From positions 1 to 64,000 of the forward strand of contig DAOOIT010000023.1 of assembly GCA_035384565.1 (NCBI GenBank): DNA of 64,000 nucleotides. Reading direction: 5' to 3'. Below, piece after piece: positions 15,962 through 23,622 of the stretch; within the stretch, counting starts at the first letter, position 1; each line of letters begins with the position of its first letter. Below the pieces are notes generated by a model. It ran no database searches. It was not told the origin of the DNA and saw only the letters and a list, made by a program, of their open reading frames with translations. Both the position numbers and the translations under genes were made by a program. This DNA comes from Planctomycetota bacterium. Lineage in GTDB: Bacteria; Planctomycetota; PUPC01; DSUN01.

Positions 15962-17995
15962 TCACTGGGCCGACTGGAGCGGCTCCACGAGAACCTGCCG
16001 GGGCCTCAGCAGGTGCGTGCGCTCATCGCCTTGTCCGATGCGATAGCGGAAGGCGCGCTCCGCATCATCCCAATTCGTCATCGCCACAGCAAGTTGGCCG
16101 TCGGCGGCGCGCCACAGCGTGGCCATAGCGGCGGGGAGGACGGCCTTGTGCGCCCCCTTGTCGCCCCAGCCGCGGTTCCAGGTCATCTCGATCCTCGGCA
16201 CATCGTTGACGGGCTTGACCTCGCCGAGAAGCTCGCCGAAGACCATGAACCTGGCGGCGGCGAGGCGCTGTTTGCAGAGTTCGCGCAGGTATTCGGCCTT
16301 GGCGCGGTTCTCGGGGGCCAGCAGCTCGAAGCCCATCCAGCCGAGCTGGCAGCCCCACAGCCAGTCGCGCCCCTGCGAGGCGCAAAAGGCCCGCAGTTCG
16401 TCGTTCACCGCGCTCGGGCTGGAGAAGTAGATCGTGTAGCCGCTGTAGACCGCCGCCATCATCGGCACCTCGTTGTCGAAGCGCGGGTTCCACGTGAGGA
16501 AGGCGTTGACGTTGTCCATGTACGGCTCGGCGTCGTTCTCCGTGGTGAGGATCACCTCCCGGCCGTCGGCGTGGGCGGCCCGCATGATGGGCTCGAGCAT
16601 GGTGCGGTAGCCCTCGACCCAATGGGCGCCGCCGCCGAGGGGGTGGCCGTGCGTCTTGTCGTGGCAGAGCTGCGGCGCGGCCGCGGCGATCTGGTCAATG
16701 TAAATGGCGTTCACGCCGCACTCGGCCATCAGACGCTCGCAGATTTCCTGCACCTTCTTCTGCCAGAAGGGCGTGGCCGGGCACATGCAGGCCAACTTCC
16801 GCCCCGAGCCGTACTCCTCGAGATACGGCTTGCCGTCGGGCGTCTTGCACGCGAAGGGCAAGGCCTCCTTGAAGTTCTCGTTCCCGCTGTCCCACAGCCG
16901 CCCGTTGATGTAGGGCATGACGACCATGCCCTTGCTCACGAGCTCCTTCACGCCCTCTGCGAAACCGGGCTTGGTCGGGAAGTAGTTCGGATAGTAGGTG
17001 TCGAACGGGATTTCGTGCCAGTTGTACCAGTGGATGCCGAGAGGCACCTCGAAGAGCTTGGCCGCCTCGTGCATCCTGGGCACCACGTCCCTGGCGTGCC
17101 CGCCGCCCTGCATCCAGAGGCCGAGGCCGGTGAGGGCCTTCGGCATGTCCCTTCGGGCGGTGATTGGCCCCCTCTTCGTCCACGGGGCTTCCGCGAGCGC
17201 CCACTGGCGGTAGCGCTTGGCCCCCTGCCACCAGTCGCCGTGATAGGCTGCCGCCACGACCGGCCACCGTGGGCGATAGCCGTTGCCCGCCACACCGCGC
17301 TCGGGGGCGTGGGTGAGGAAGTGGAACTCTCCTTGCGGCACCAGCGAAAACCGCTTGGGCCAGGCCTGTGGGTCGTGGCAGGCCAGGTAGACGCCGCCTT
17401 CGCCGCGGTTCACCGTAAGGAACTGCATCGGCCATTCGTACGACGGATACGAGCCCGCCTGGCGATCCTTGCACTCGCGGTAGAGCATGCCCCAGTTGCC
17501 GCGCGAGACCGCCACGTCGGGCCGCGCGTCGGCGCCCATGTTGGACATCACGGGGAAGGCCACGTCCCAGACCCCATAGCTTCGGCTACAGCACTCGACC
17601 TCGATGCCCCATTCGGTGTGGGCCAGGGCCTCGTTGCGCACGACGCGCACCTCGACGGCCATGATGCTCGGCTCGTCCGGCAGCGCGATCTGGTCCCAGC
17701 GGAGGGCCAGCCCCTCCTTCGAGGGCGTGGCCGACACCTTGGCGGGTAGGCGGTTGTCGAGTACGATCGGCTTTGCGGCCTTGTCCTCCGAGCGGAGTTC
17801 GATGCGCCAGAGCAGCGGCTTCGGGTCAGCCGATGCTACGACGGGCTGGCCATGCGATAGCATGCGGCGGAGGCCCAGGCCGGCCGCCTCGTCCGCGAAC
17901 TCCAGCGCCAGCCCCCCACACTCGAGGCGATGGGCGCCCGCCACGGCAGCGCCAGCCGCCGTGGCGAGCAGGCAAGTGAGACCCAATGTGTACAT
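15962..17995 (-). CDS. Secreted DUF6259-type glycoside-hydrolase-like protein
   Basis: The protein has 677 residues with a signal peptide (MYTLGLTCLLATAAGAAVAG). An N-terminal beta-sandwich-like region (to ~residue 270) precedes a TIM-barrel-like domain with GIHWYNWHEIPFDTYYPNYF, VVMPYINGRLWDSGNENF, GVNAIYIDQIAAAAPQLC (an Asp at the strand end, a plausible nucleophile) and REVILTTENDAEPYMDNVNAF (a plausible acid/base Glu). This is the pattern of DUF6259 and related GH13/36-like hydrolases. It is the first gene of the PL11/radical SAM operon. The start was chosen for the signal peptide; an upstream in-frame ATG gives a worse N-terminus. Substrate unknown. Confidence 0.72.
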   Translation of the reverse strand: MYTLGLTCLLATAAGAAVAGAHRLECGGLALEFADEAAGLGLRRMLSHGQPVVASADPKPLLWRIELRSEDKAAKPIVLDNRLPAKVSATPSKEGLALRWDQIALPDEPSIMAVEVRVVRNEALAHTEWGIEVECCSRSYGVWDVAFPVMSNMGADARPDVAVSRGNWGMLYRECKDRQAGSYPSYEWPMQFLTVNRGEGGVYLACHDPQAWPKRFSLVPQGEFHFLTHAPERGVAGNGYRPRWPVVAAAYHGDWWQGAKRYRQWALAEAPWTKRGPITARRDMPKALTGLGLWMQGGGHARDVVPRMHEAAKLFEVPLGIHWYNWHEIPFDTYYPNYFPTKPGFAEGVKELVSKGMVVMPYINGRLWDSGNENFKEALPFACKTPDGKPYLEEYGSGRKLACMCPATPFWQKKVQEICERLMAECGVNAIYIDQIAAAAPQLCHDKTHGHPLGGGAHWVEGYRTMLEPIMRAAHADGREVILTTENDAEPYMDNVNAFLTWNPRFDNEVPMMAAVYSGYTIYFSSPSAVNDELRAFCASQGRDWLWGCQLGWMGFELLAPENRAKAEYLRELCKQRLAAARFMVFGELLGEVKPVNDVPRIEMTWNRGWGDKGAHKAVLPAAMATLWRAADGQLAVAMTNWDDAERAFRYRIGQGDERTHLLRPRQVLVEPLQSAQ

Positions 17996-18089
17996 GAAGC
18001 CGTCCTCAATGCCTGCCAGGTACATCTTCACCAGCTTGCCACTACCATGCCATGGGCGGCCTGGCAGGTCAAACGCGTCGGCATCTGGC

Positions 18090-18117
18090 TTGACCGCGAA
18101 CGGACCGGCGCTATAAT
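18090..18117 (+). promoter_or_regulatory. Promoter for the metallophosphatase operon
   Basis: TTGACC and TATAAT separated by 16 bp, 46 bp before the start codon at 18164. Confidence 0.75.
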
Positions 18118-18163
18118 GCGACCTGAGCCGGCCCGAGGCGCGGGCAGCTCGGAAGGAGTTCTG

Positions 18164-19033
18164 ATGACACGCCGTGCGTGGATGCGTCTCGGGCTTCTGA
18201 GCCTCGTCGCCTGCCTGGCAGGGGCCACAGCGGCCGGCGAGGTCACGATCACCTTCTACCACACCTCCGACCTGCACGAGCACGCGGGCCCCCTCGCTCG
18301 CATCGCCGGGTTCGTCCGCCAGCAGCGGGCCGCGAGGAGGAACGTCCTGTTCCTCGACACCGGCGACTGGTTCAACAAGGGCGATCTGACTGACCTGGGC
18401 ACGCGCGGCGAAGCCATGGCCGCCCTGATGGGCGCAATGGGCTACGACGCCCTCATCCCAGGAAACCACGACTACTCGCACGGCACCAGGAGGCTGGCCG
18501 AGCTGATTGACAGGTACGAGCTCCCCGTCACGGCCACCAACTGCACCTGGCCCGACGCGCCGCCCCGCCGCCTCAAGCCCTACAGGACTTTCACGTTGGA
18601 CGGCGTCACCGTTGCCCTGATCGGCACCGCTACACCCAACATGGCCGGAGCGGCGGACCGCCTGCTCCAGGTCCACCCCATCGCCCCTGCCGTAGGCGAG
18701 CTCTTGCCCAAGCTTGAGGGAATCGCCAACATCATGGTCCTGATGACCCACGTCGGTGTGGCGGAGGACCAGGGCCTCGTCGGCGCTCTGCCCCGCATTG
18801 ACCTCCTCTTCGGCGGCCATGACCACAGGAGATTCGACAAGCTCACCCTCGACGATAAGGGCAAGGCGATCCTCCAGCATTCCGGCTCGCTCGGCGACTC
18901 GATCGGCGAGGTGGTCGTCACCTGGGATGGGCAGAGGATCGTCGGCCGCCAGGCCAGGCTCGTCAAGGTCACGCCCGAGATGCCCGAGTGCCCCAAGGTC
19001 GCAGCCATCCAGGCCAAGTACGCGCCGCCCTAA
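18164..19033 (+). CDS. Secreted calcineurin-like metallophosphoesterase (5'-nucleotidase N-domain type)
   Basis: The 289-residue protein has a signal peptide (MRLGLLSLVACLAGATAAG) and then metallophosphatase motifs in order: YHTSDLHEHAG (DxH), LDTGDWFNKGD (GDx), IPGNHDYSHG (GNHD), LMTHVGVAEDQG and LLFGGHDHRRFD (GHDH). These are the two-metal-site residues of UshA-type 5'-nucleotidases. The usual C-terminal nucleotide-specificity domain is missing, so it is a single-domain form. Start follows GGAAGGAG. It is the first of four closely spaced genes. Confidence 0.83.
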   Translation: MTRRAWMRLGLLSLVACLAGATAAGEVTITFYHTSDLHEHAGPLARIAGFVRQQRAARRNVLFLDTGDWFNKGDLTDLGTRGEAMAALMGAMGYDALIPGNHDYSHGTRRLAELIDRYELPVTATNCTWPDAPPRRLKPYRTFTLDGVTVALIGTATPNMAGAADRLLQVHPIAPAVGELLPKLEGIANIMVLMTHVGVAEDQGLVGALPRIDLLFGGHDHRRFDKLTLDDKGKAILQHSGSLGDSIGEVVVTWDGQRIVGRQARLVKVTPEMPECPKVAAIQAKYAPP

Positions 19034-19049
19034 CTGAAGGGAATGCTTT

Positions 19050-19352
19050 ATGAAGGAAGACGAACTCCTGCTCATCGCCCGGTTCGACACCGCCTTCGAG
19101 GCCGAGGAGGCCAAGCTGGTCCTTGACGACGGCGAGATCGAGAGCATGATCAGCGATGAAACTGTCGGCGACATCGGCCTCCCCGGCGGCGCCACGGCTG
19201 GCGGCGTCAAGCTCTACGTTCTCGCCGCCGATGCTCCGCGCGCCATCGCCGCCCTCGCCGAAACGCCCGCCCGCAAGGACCTGGTCGTGGAAGTCGAGGA
19301 CGAGGAAGCGGAGAAGGAAAGACCGTCGCCTGCACCTGACGAGGCGGAATGA
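19050..19352 (+). CDS. DUF2007-type small protein
   Basis: A 100-residue cytoplasmic protein with the pattern LLIARFDTAFEAEEAKLVLDDGEIES, then SDETVGD and VKLYVLAADAPRAIAAL. This is the small ferredoxin-like fold of DUF2007, a putative signal-transducing family. The C-terminal 20 residues are strongly acidic. It starts 16 bp after the phosphatase gene and ends 15 bp before the peptidase gene. Confidence 0.7.
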   Translation: MKEDELLLIARFDTAFEAEEAKLVLDDGEIESMISDETVGDIGLPGGATAGGVKLYVLAADAPRAIAALAETPARKDLVVEVEDEEAEKERPSPAPDEAE

Positions 19353-19367
19353 CCCAGGGAGCCTCCA

Positions 19368-20330
19368 GTGCCCTACCCTTTCCTCGCCAAGCAAGCGCAA
19401 CTCGAGGGCAAGATCGCCGATTGGACAGAGATCGCAGGCGGCAGGCTGCGTGTGGACTCTCTCGCCTCGTACTCGGGCCATAGGGTCTACGCCCTCACGC
19501 TCACCGACCCGGCCGTGCCGCTGGAGCGCAAGCGCCGCGCCTACTTCTCCCAGCCTCACGCCCACGAGCCCGGCGCCACGGCGGGAATGATGGACGCCCT
19601 CGAGCAGCTCATCACCGGCAAAGACCTGGCCGGCAACCCCACCCGCCTCGACACCGAAAGGGTCCACGAGACGACTGTCCTCACCTTCAACCCCATCGGC
19701 AATCCCCAGGGCCGCGAGGCCGCGCCAGTCCTCTGTTGGGACGGCTCGGGGTACTCGAACGACGAGTTCTGGTGCTGGATGCGCGGCGAGGACCCCGACC
19801 ACCCGGGCAAGATGTGGAAGCGCCTCGATGTGTGGGACACTCGCGTCGAGCGTCACCCCAAGCGCATCGGCATCGTCTACGAGCAGATTGACGAGCACCG
19901 CTACGTCGAGCCCAACCGCAGCCACCTGTCGTCGTTCTTCCGCCTCTTCTTCCAAATGGACAAGCGGTTCCGCTACCAGCGCTGGCTCGACCTCCACCAG
20001 ACCGAGTTCGAGAGGTCCCAGTTCAACTGCATGATCCTCCTTCCCATCCAGGGCCTGGCGGAGGGCGACATTCTGGCCGAGGACACGGCCTGGGGCCAGC
20101 AGATCGTCGCCGCCTGGGCCAAGGCCGGCTACCATCCCCAGCCCAGGCCCGTTCACCTCGCCTATACGGGCGAGCAGGCCGAGTACTTCCGCCGCAACTG
20201 GGGCGAGTTGCACAAGCGCCTGCACTGCATCAGCACCGAGGTGAAGAACAACTCGCCCGATGCCACGCCCGAGTTCCAGGTCAAGGCTCAGGCCATCGCC
20301 ATCGAGGAGACCATCAGGAGGCTGCTGTGA
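19368..20330 (+). CDS. M14-like zinc carboxypeptidase family protein
   Basis: The 320-residue protein contains a HxxE zinc motif in SQPHAHEPGATAGM (His64, Glu67), Asn/Arg-type substrate residues in FNPIGNPQGRE, and a later WLDLHQTEFERSQF with the expected third His ligand. This order matches M14 carboxypeptidases and their deacylase relatives. There is no signal peptide, so it appears cytosolic. Start is GTG. Its stop overlaps the next start by 4 bp (GTGA). Peptide or amidated-sugar substrates are both possible. Confidence 0.7.
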   Translation: MPYPFLAKQAQLEGKIADWTEIAGGRLRVDSLASYSGHRVYALTLTDPAVPLERKRRAYFSQPHAHEPGATAGMMDALEQLITGKDLAGNPTRLDTERVHETTVLTFNPIGNPQGREAAPVLCWDGSGYSNDEFWCWMRGEDPDHPGKMWKRLDVWDTRVERHPKRIGIVYEQIDEHRYVEPNRSHLSSFFRLFFQMDKRFRYQRWLDLHQTEFERSQFNCMILLPIQGLAEGDILAEDTAWGQQIVAAWAKAGYHPQPRPVHLAYTGEQAEYFRRNWGELHKRLHCISTEVKNNSPDATPEFQVKAQAIAIEETIRRLL

Positions 20331-21211
20331 CCCGCGCTCTGCTTCCCCTCTTCCTCGCGCTCTCCCCCCTCTTCGCCGCAGAGAAGCCGCCGCCACCCGC
20401 GCCCATCCAGTACGGCCAGGGACGCCTGGTGGCGACGCTGGCCAACCCCGAGATTGACGAGAGCAGCGGCATCGCCGCCAGCCGAGCCAACCCCGGCGTC
20501 TTCTGGACCCACAACGACTCCGGCGACCCCCCTCGCGTCTTCGCCTTCAATGCCAAGGGCGAGGACCTGGCCGCCTTCGACGTCGAGGGCGCCATCCACC
20601 GCGACTGGGAGGACATGGCCGCCTTCGCCCTCGGCAAGAAGAGCTACCTGCTCCTCGCCGACACTGGTGACAATGATGCCGAGCGCGAGCGTTGCACGCT
20701 GTATCTCGTCGAAGAGCCGCGCCTCGACCCCGACAGGCGGGGCATTCGCGCCAAGCTCCGCATCGGTCTAGCGGTGGACTTCCGCTACGAGGACGGCCCG
20801 CACAACTGCGAGGCCGTGGCCGTGGACCCGACATCCCGCCTGGTCATCCTGGTGACCAAGGCGATCGCCTTCCAGTGTACGGCCTACGCCCTGCCCCTGC
20901 CCGAGAAGGTGGCACGCGACGAGGTGCTCGTGGCCAGGTCCGTCGCCCGCCTCAAGCTCCCCATCGTCACCGGCATGGACATCTCGCCTGACGGCCTGCG
21001 TGCCGTGGTGCTGACCTATGGCCATGCCTATGAGTACACGCGTGCCGCCGACGAGAAGTGGGACGTTGCCTTCGCCCGCTCCCCACGCGCCCTCGTCATC
21101 CCCGCCCGCCGCCAAGGCGAGGCCATCTGCTACGGACCCGACGGGGTCACCCTCTACCTGACCAGCGAGAAGGCCCCTTGCCCGTTCTTCGAGGTGCCGG
21201 CAGCGAAGTGA
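20327..21211 (+). CDS. Secreted beta-propeller-like protein (esterase-like/phytase-like), function unknown
   Basis: A signal peptide (MTRALLPLFLALSPLFAA) is followed by 275 residues with propeller-like repeats: DESSGIAASRANPGVFWTHND, DWEDMAAFALGKKSYLLLADTGDN, NCEAVAVDPTSRLVILVTK, GMDISPDGLRAVVLTYGHAYEY and EAICYGPDGVTLYLTSE. The ADTGDN and EAVAVD strings recall phytase-like and SdiA-regulated propellers that bind calcium and phosphate esters. Start is GTG, overlapping the peptidase stop. A phosphate-scavenging role with the metallophosphatase upstream is only an inference. Confidence 0.62.
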   Translation: MTRALLPLFLALSPLFAAEKPPPPAPIQYGQGRLVATLANPEIDESSGIAASRANPGVFWTHNDSGDPPRVFAFNAKGEDLAAFDVEGAIHRDWEDMAAFALGKKSYLLLADTGDNDAERERCTLYLVEEPRLDPDRRGIRAKLRIGLAVDFRYEDGPHNCEAVAVDPTSRLVILVTKAIAFQCTAYALPLPEKVARDEVLVARSVARLKLPIVTGMDISPDGLRAVVLTYGHAYEYTRAADEKWDVAFARSPRALVIPARRQGEAICYGPDGVTLYLTSEKAPCPFFEVPAAK

Positions 21212-21514
21212 GGCCGCGGAAGCCCCTTCGCCCCGCATGCGCGGTGCCCTCCCGAGCGCCCCCTCGCCCATACTGGATCACCCCAGAGAGGAGGGAAGTG
21301 ATCAAGTATGGGTAGATGGGCGAGGATTGGCGATTCTCGCGGCTCCGGCCATTCCGGATCACTTGCGCGGTGATCAAGTATGGGATGGAGAATGGCTGGC
21401 GAGCGTAAGACCTTGCAGCATAGTTGGTTACGGGGGGGCATGGCTGGCGCTTCAGCGCCCGCCCACGGCCTCTCAGTGCTGTCGGTCAGGATCGCGGAAC
21501 CCGGACGAGCCCCT
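21212..21514. other. Intergenic stretch holding element copy B
   Basis: No gene is supported here. It contains multi-hairpin copy B and, after it, a short palindrome GGCGC-TTCA-GCGCC near 21447. It ends at the left 76-bp direct repeat. Confidence 0.65.
21267..21384 (+). repeat. 118-bp multi-hairpin element, copy B
   Basis: The first stem is CCCATACTGGATCAC paired with GTGATCAAGTATGGG (one mismatch) around AGAGAGGAGGGAA. A short GCGAG/CTCGC stem follows, then a third stem CCGGATCAC/GTGATCAAG. Both outer stems of this copy carry the same core GATCAC, whereas copy C carries GCTCA in both. It lies 55 bp after the end of the propeller gene. Confidence 0.82.
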
Positions 21515-21590
21515 CTACAGCAGGTTCCAGATCAGCTCGGCCAGCTTCTCGGGGTCGTGGCGCAGCAGGTCCTGCTTCTCCCAGAGGATG
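21515..21590 (-). repeat. 76-bp direct repeat, left copy (duplicate of the HAD-YvcK 3' end)
   Basis: This copy matches 23547-23622 at 74 of 76 positions in the same orientation. It encodes the last residues of the YvcK-type protein (ILWEKQDLLRHDPEKLAEL...) and its stop codon, but has no upstream coding part. Together the two copies bracket the PIN and ATPase genes. Confidence 0.93.
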
Positions 21591-21644
21591 GGGCGCCGTC
21601 CCTTGGCTGCCTCTCCACAACGCCCGCACCCAGGCATCCGGCCC

Positions 21645-22097
21645 TCACGGCGCTCTGTCGTAGCTTCTGAGATGCTGATCGAGTGACCAGATAAAGACCC
21701 GATGGTCGGGGTGCGTCCTGCACTGTGCCTCCCAATCCTTGACGATCGAGAGATCGCCAAGGCCCATCCCGGCCACAGCATAGTCGGGGAACTGGTCGAG
21801 CCATTCCAGCAGCGCCGCCGGCTCCAGAAAGGGCGTAGGGACGAACGGCGTCCGGCCCTCGATGGCCTGCTTCACCATCGAGACGAACCTCGACGCGGTG
21901 TCCCTTCGCACGTTGCCATCCGGCTGCCTTGCGACGTGATTGCCCGTCTCAACGATGGTCGCGAGCGGCAGCAGCAGGGTGACGCCCTCCAGCACATGCT
22001 CCCTCAACTGTGCGCGCACGCCCTGGCAGTCCTGGTCCCGACCGGGAACAGGCACCACATTGCAGAAGACCGTCGTGTCAATGAGACAGATGCTCAC
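21645..22097 (-). CDS. PIN-domain nuclease-like protein
   Basis: The protein has 150 residues if translation starts at the GTG (22097) that overlaps the ATPase stop as GTGA. The acidic residues of a PIN active site are in place: Asp7 in CLIDTTVF, Glu50 in TIVETGNHV, Asp115 in GLGDLSIV and Asp140 in WSLDQHL. PIN domains cut single-stranded RNA; many are toxins. No antitoxin-like small gene lies beside it; the partner is the AAA ATPase, which makes a regulated effector in a defence-type pair plausible but unproven. The pair sits between the 76-bp direct repeats. Confidence 0.72.
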   Translation of the reverse strand: MSICLIDTTVFCNVVPVPGRDQDCQGVRAQLREHVLEGVTLLLPLATIVETGNHVARQPDGNVRRDTASRFVSMVKQAIEGRTPFVPTPFLEPAALLEWLDQFPDYAVAGMGLGDLSIVKDWEAQCRTHPDHRVFIWSLDQHLRSYDRAP

Positions 22098-23404
22098 GGC
22101 TGTCGCTCGCCCAATGTGTCCACCCACGCGAGCGCATCGCGCCGACGTTCCTCGGTGTCGCGTGTGTCCCTGAATACGCGCTCCAGAACCCCCCGTGCCA
22201 CCAGGCGCCCCACCGGGCCCTGCGCAAGCAGTTCTGGCCTTTCTCCGAGTTGCTGGAGTCTGCTGCCACCCGTGCGCGGGTCGCGATAGCAGTAGGTCAC
22301 ATGGGGCAGCGATTCGTGCGGCAGCGCATCCAGGAGCGCAGGATTGTGGCTCGTGAGCAGAACGCCCAGGTTACGTCGCTCGGCACATCTGCGGATGTTC
22401 GCCAGAAGCTCCTGTACCCGGCTGGGGTGGATGCCGCTGTCAATCTCCTCAATCACCAGGATAGACCATTCAGGCACGGAGAGCAAGGCTGCGCCGATAG
22501 CCAGGACGCGCATAGTCCCATCGGAGAGTATACGAGCATCGCGCCACCGTTGATCGGCGCCGAACGACTCCGCAAGCCTCAGCCGCACCTCATCGGGCGG
22601 TGCCTCGTCAAACTCGATCCCGAGGATCTCGCGCTCGGGAAGGGATCTGATGAACGCGGCGACCTGCTCCCGCCTGACAGGGTCAGCGCACACTCTTGCG
22701 AGAACTCCCGAGACGTTGCTTCCATCCTCGTGCAGGGCATCAGCCTTCCTGCTGACATAGCCCCGCATCCTGTTCGGCGCCGGGTCCAGGAAGAAGATGC
22801 GGCTAAGGCAGTCTGCGAGATGCGACATCACCCAGGTCGGCGAGCGGTAAGAAGGATCGAAGACGGCAGGCTGGGTCAGAACAAGCTGATGGTCTTGACA
22901 GAGAGCTTGAGGCTCATTGTCTAGCCCAGTGTAGCCGTAATAGGCAACCCGAATCTCGTGGCTCGGAGGCGTCGCAGGCGCCGCAACTCGGTATAGGAAG
23001 TCATTCGGCTGAATGAGGTGCTTGAGCGACTCGTCCTGGACTCGCAGCCCAGTACCCTCGACACTGACGGTCACGCGAAACCGATCCAGGCTGCTCAAGA
23101 CGTGCGCGTCAGAGTACTCAAAGCGGGCCGCCAGCCCAAACTGCCTCTTGCCATCGAGAGGGAGGTCTTCCGCGCGCCCGCGCAAAGGCAACTCGCCCCG
23201 TTCCACGGCCTCGTTGAACCGGTCCAATCTCTGGCCCCTCGCCATCCAGGACAACAGGCGAAGCGCCTCGATGAGGTTGCTCTTACCTGAGGCGTTGGGT
23301 CCCACCAGGAGCGTGAGCAGGCCAATGCGGAGCGAGGCCTCCGGAAAGCTCTTGAAGTCCTGCATCGTGAACTCGTGGAGAATCACAGGCGGCAGTCTAT
23401 CCAT
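22094..23404 (-). CDS. ABC/SMC-type AAA ATPase (AAA_15/AAA_21, RecF/OLD-like)
   Basis: This 436-residue ATPase has Walker A GPNASGKSN (Lys41), an ABC-like signature ILSDGTMRVLAIGAAL, Walker B SILVIEEIDSGIHPSR with the catalytic Glu, and an H-loop LLTSHNPALLDAL. This is the layout of predicted ATPases that drive anti-phage and abortive-infection pairs (the OLD/RloA/AriA type) as well as housekeeping RecF. No TOPRIM domain is fused; the effector would be the PIN protein encoded with a 4-bp overlap. It has its own promoter at 23456-23484. Insertion beside an unrelated operon and the flanking direct repeats suggest horizontal acquisition. Confidence 0.82.
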   Translation of the reverse strand: MDRLPPVILHEFTMQDFKSFPEASLRIGLLTLLVGPNASGKSNLIEALRLLSWMARGQRLDRFNEAVERGELPLRGRAEDLPLDGKRQFGLAARFEYSDAHVLSSLDRFRVTVSVEGTGLRVQDESLKHLIQPNDFLYRVAAPATPPSHEIRVAYYGYTGLDNEPQALCQDHQLVLTQPAVFDPSYRSPTWVMSHLADCLSRIFFLDPAPNRMRGYVSRKADALHEDGSNVSGVLARVCADPVRREQVAAFIRSLPEREILGIEFDEAPPDEVRLRLAESFGADQRWRDARILSDGTMRVLAIGAALLSVPEWSILVIEEIDSGIHPSRVQELLANIRRCAERRNLGVLLTSHNPALLDALPHESLPHVTYCYRDPRTGGSRLQQLGERPELLAQGPVGRLVARGVLERVFRDTRDTEERRRDALAWVDTLGERQP

Positions 23405-23455
23405 CGCGTTCTACCCTTGTACCCGCTCCGGACTGCTGGAGGTTCACTCCAAGCC

Positions 23456-23484
23456 ATCATAGTCGCCCCGCCTCCCCCAGTCAA
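23456..23484 (-). promoter_or_regulatory. Promoter of the ATPase-PIN cassette
   Basis: On the minus strand TTGACT and TATGAT are separated by 17 bp, 52 bp before the ATPase start and inside the direct-repeat-bounded segment, so the cassette carries its own promoter. Confidence 0.68.
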
Positions 23485-23546
23485 GACAGGGTCGCGGGGC
23501 ATGACGGGCATCGCGATGCCAGGCCGTGCCGCACAGAACACGAGAG

Positions 23547-23622
23547 CTACAGCAGGTTCCAGATCAGTTCGGCCAGCTTCTCGGGGTCGTGGCGCAGCAG
23601 GTCCTGCTTCTCCCACAGGATG
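23547..23622 (-). repeat. 76-bp direct repeat, right copy (native 3' end of the HAD-YvcK gene)
   Basis: This is the coding end of the fusion gene. It differs from the left copy at two positions, one silent and one near the outer edge. 1956 bp separate the two copies. Confidence 0.93.

Noticed and set aside
21267..21460. A small protein gene within the multi-hairpin elements (copies share an AILA-AI-HL-like translation)
   Set aside because: The shared peptide string follows from shared nucleotides; no copy has a start codon with ribosome site in that frame, and indels between copies break the frame.
21645..22097. Classic VapBC toxin-antitoxin pair
   Set aside because: No small AbrB/RHH-type antitoxin gene is beside the PIN gene; its only partner is the 436-residue ATPase.
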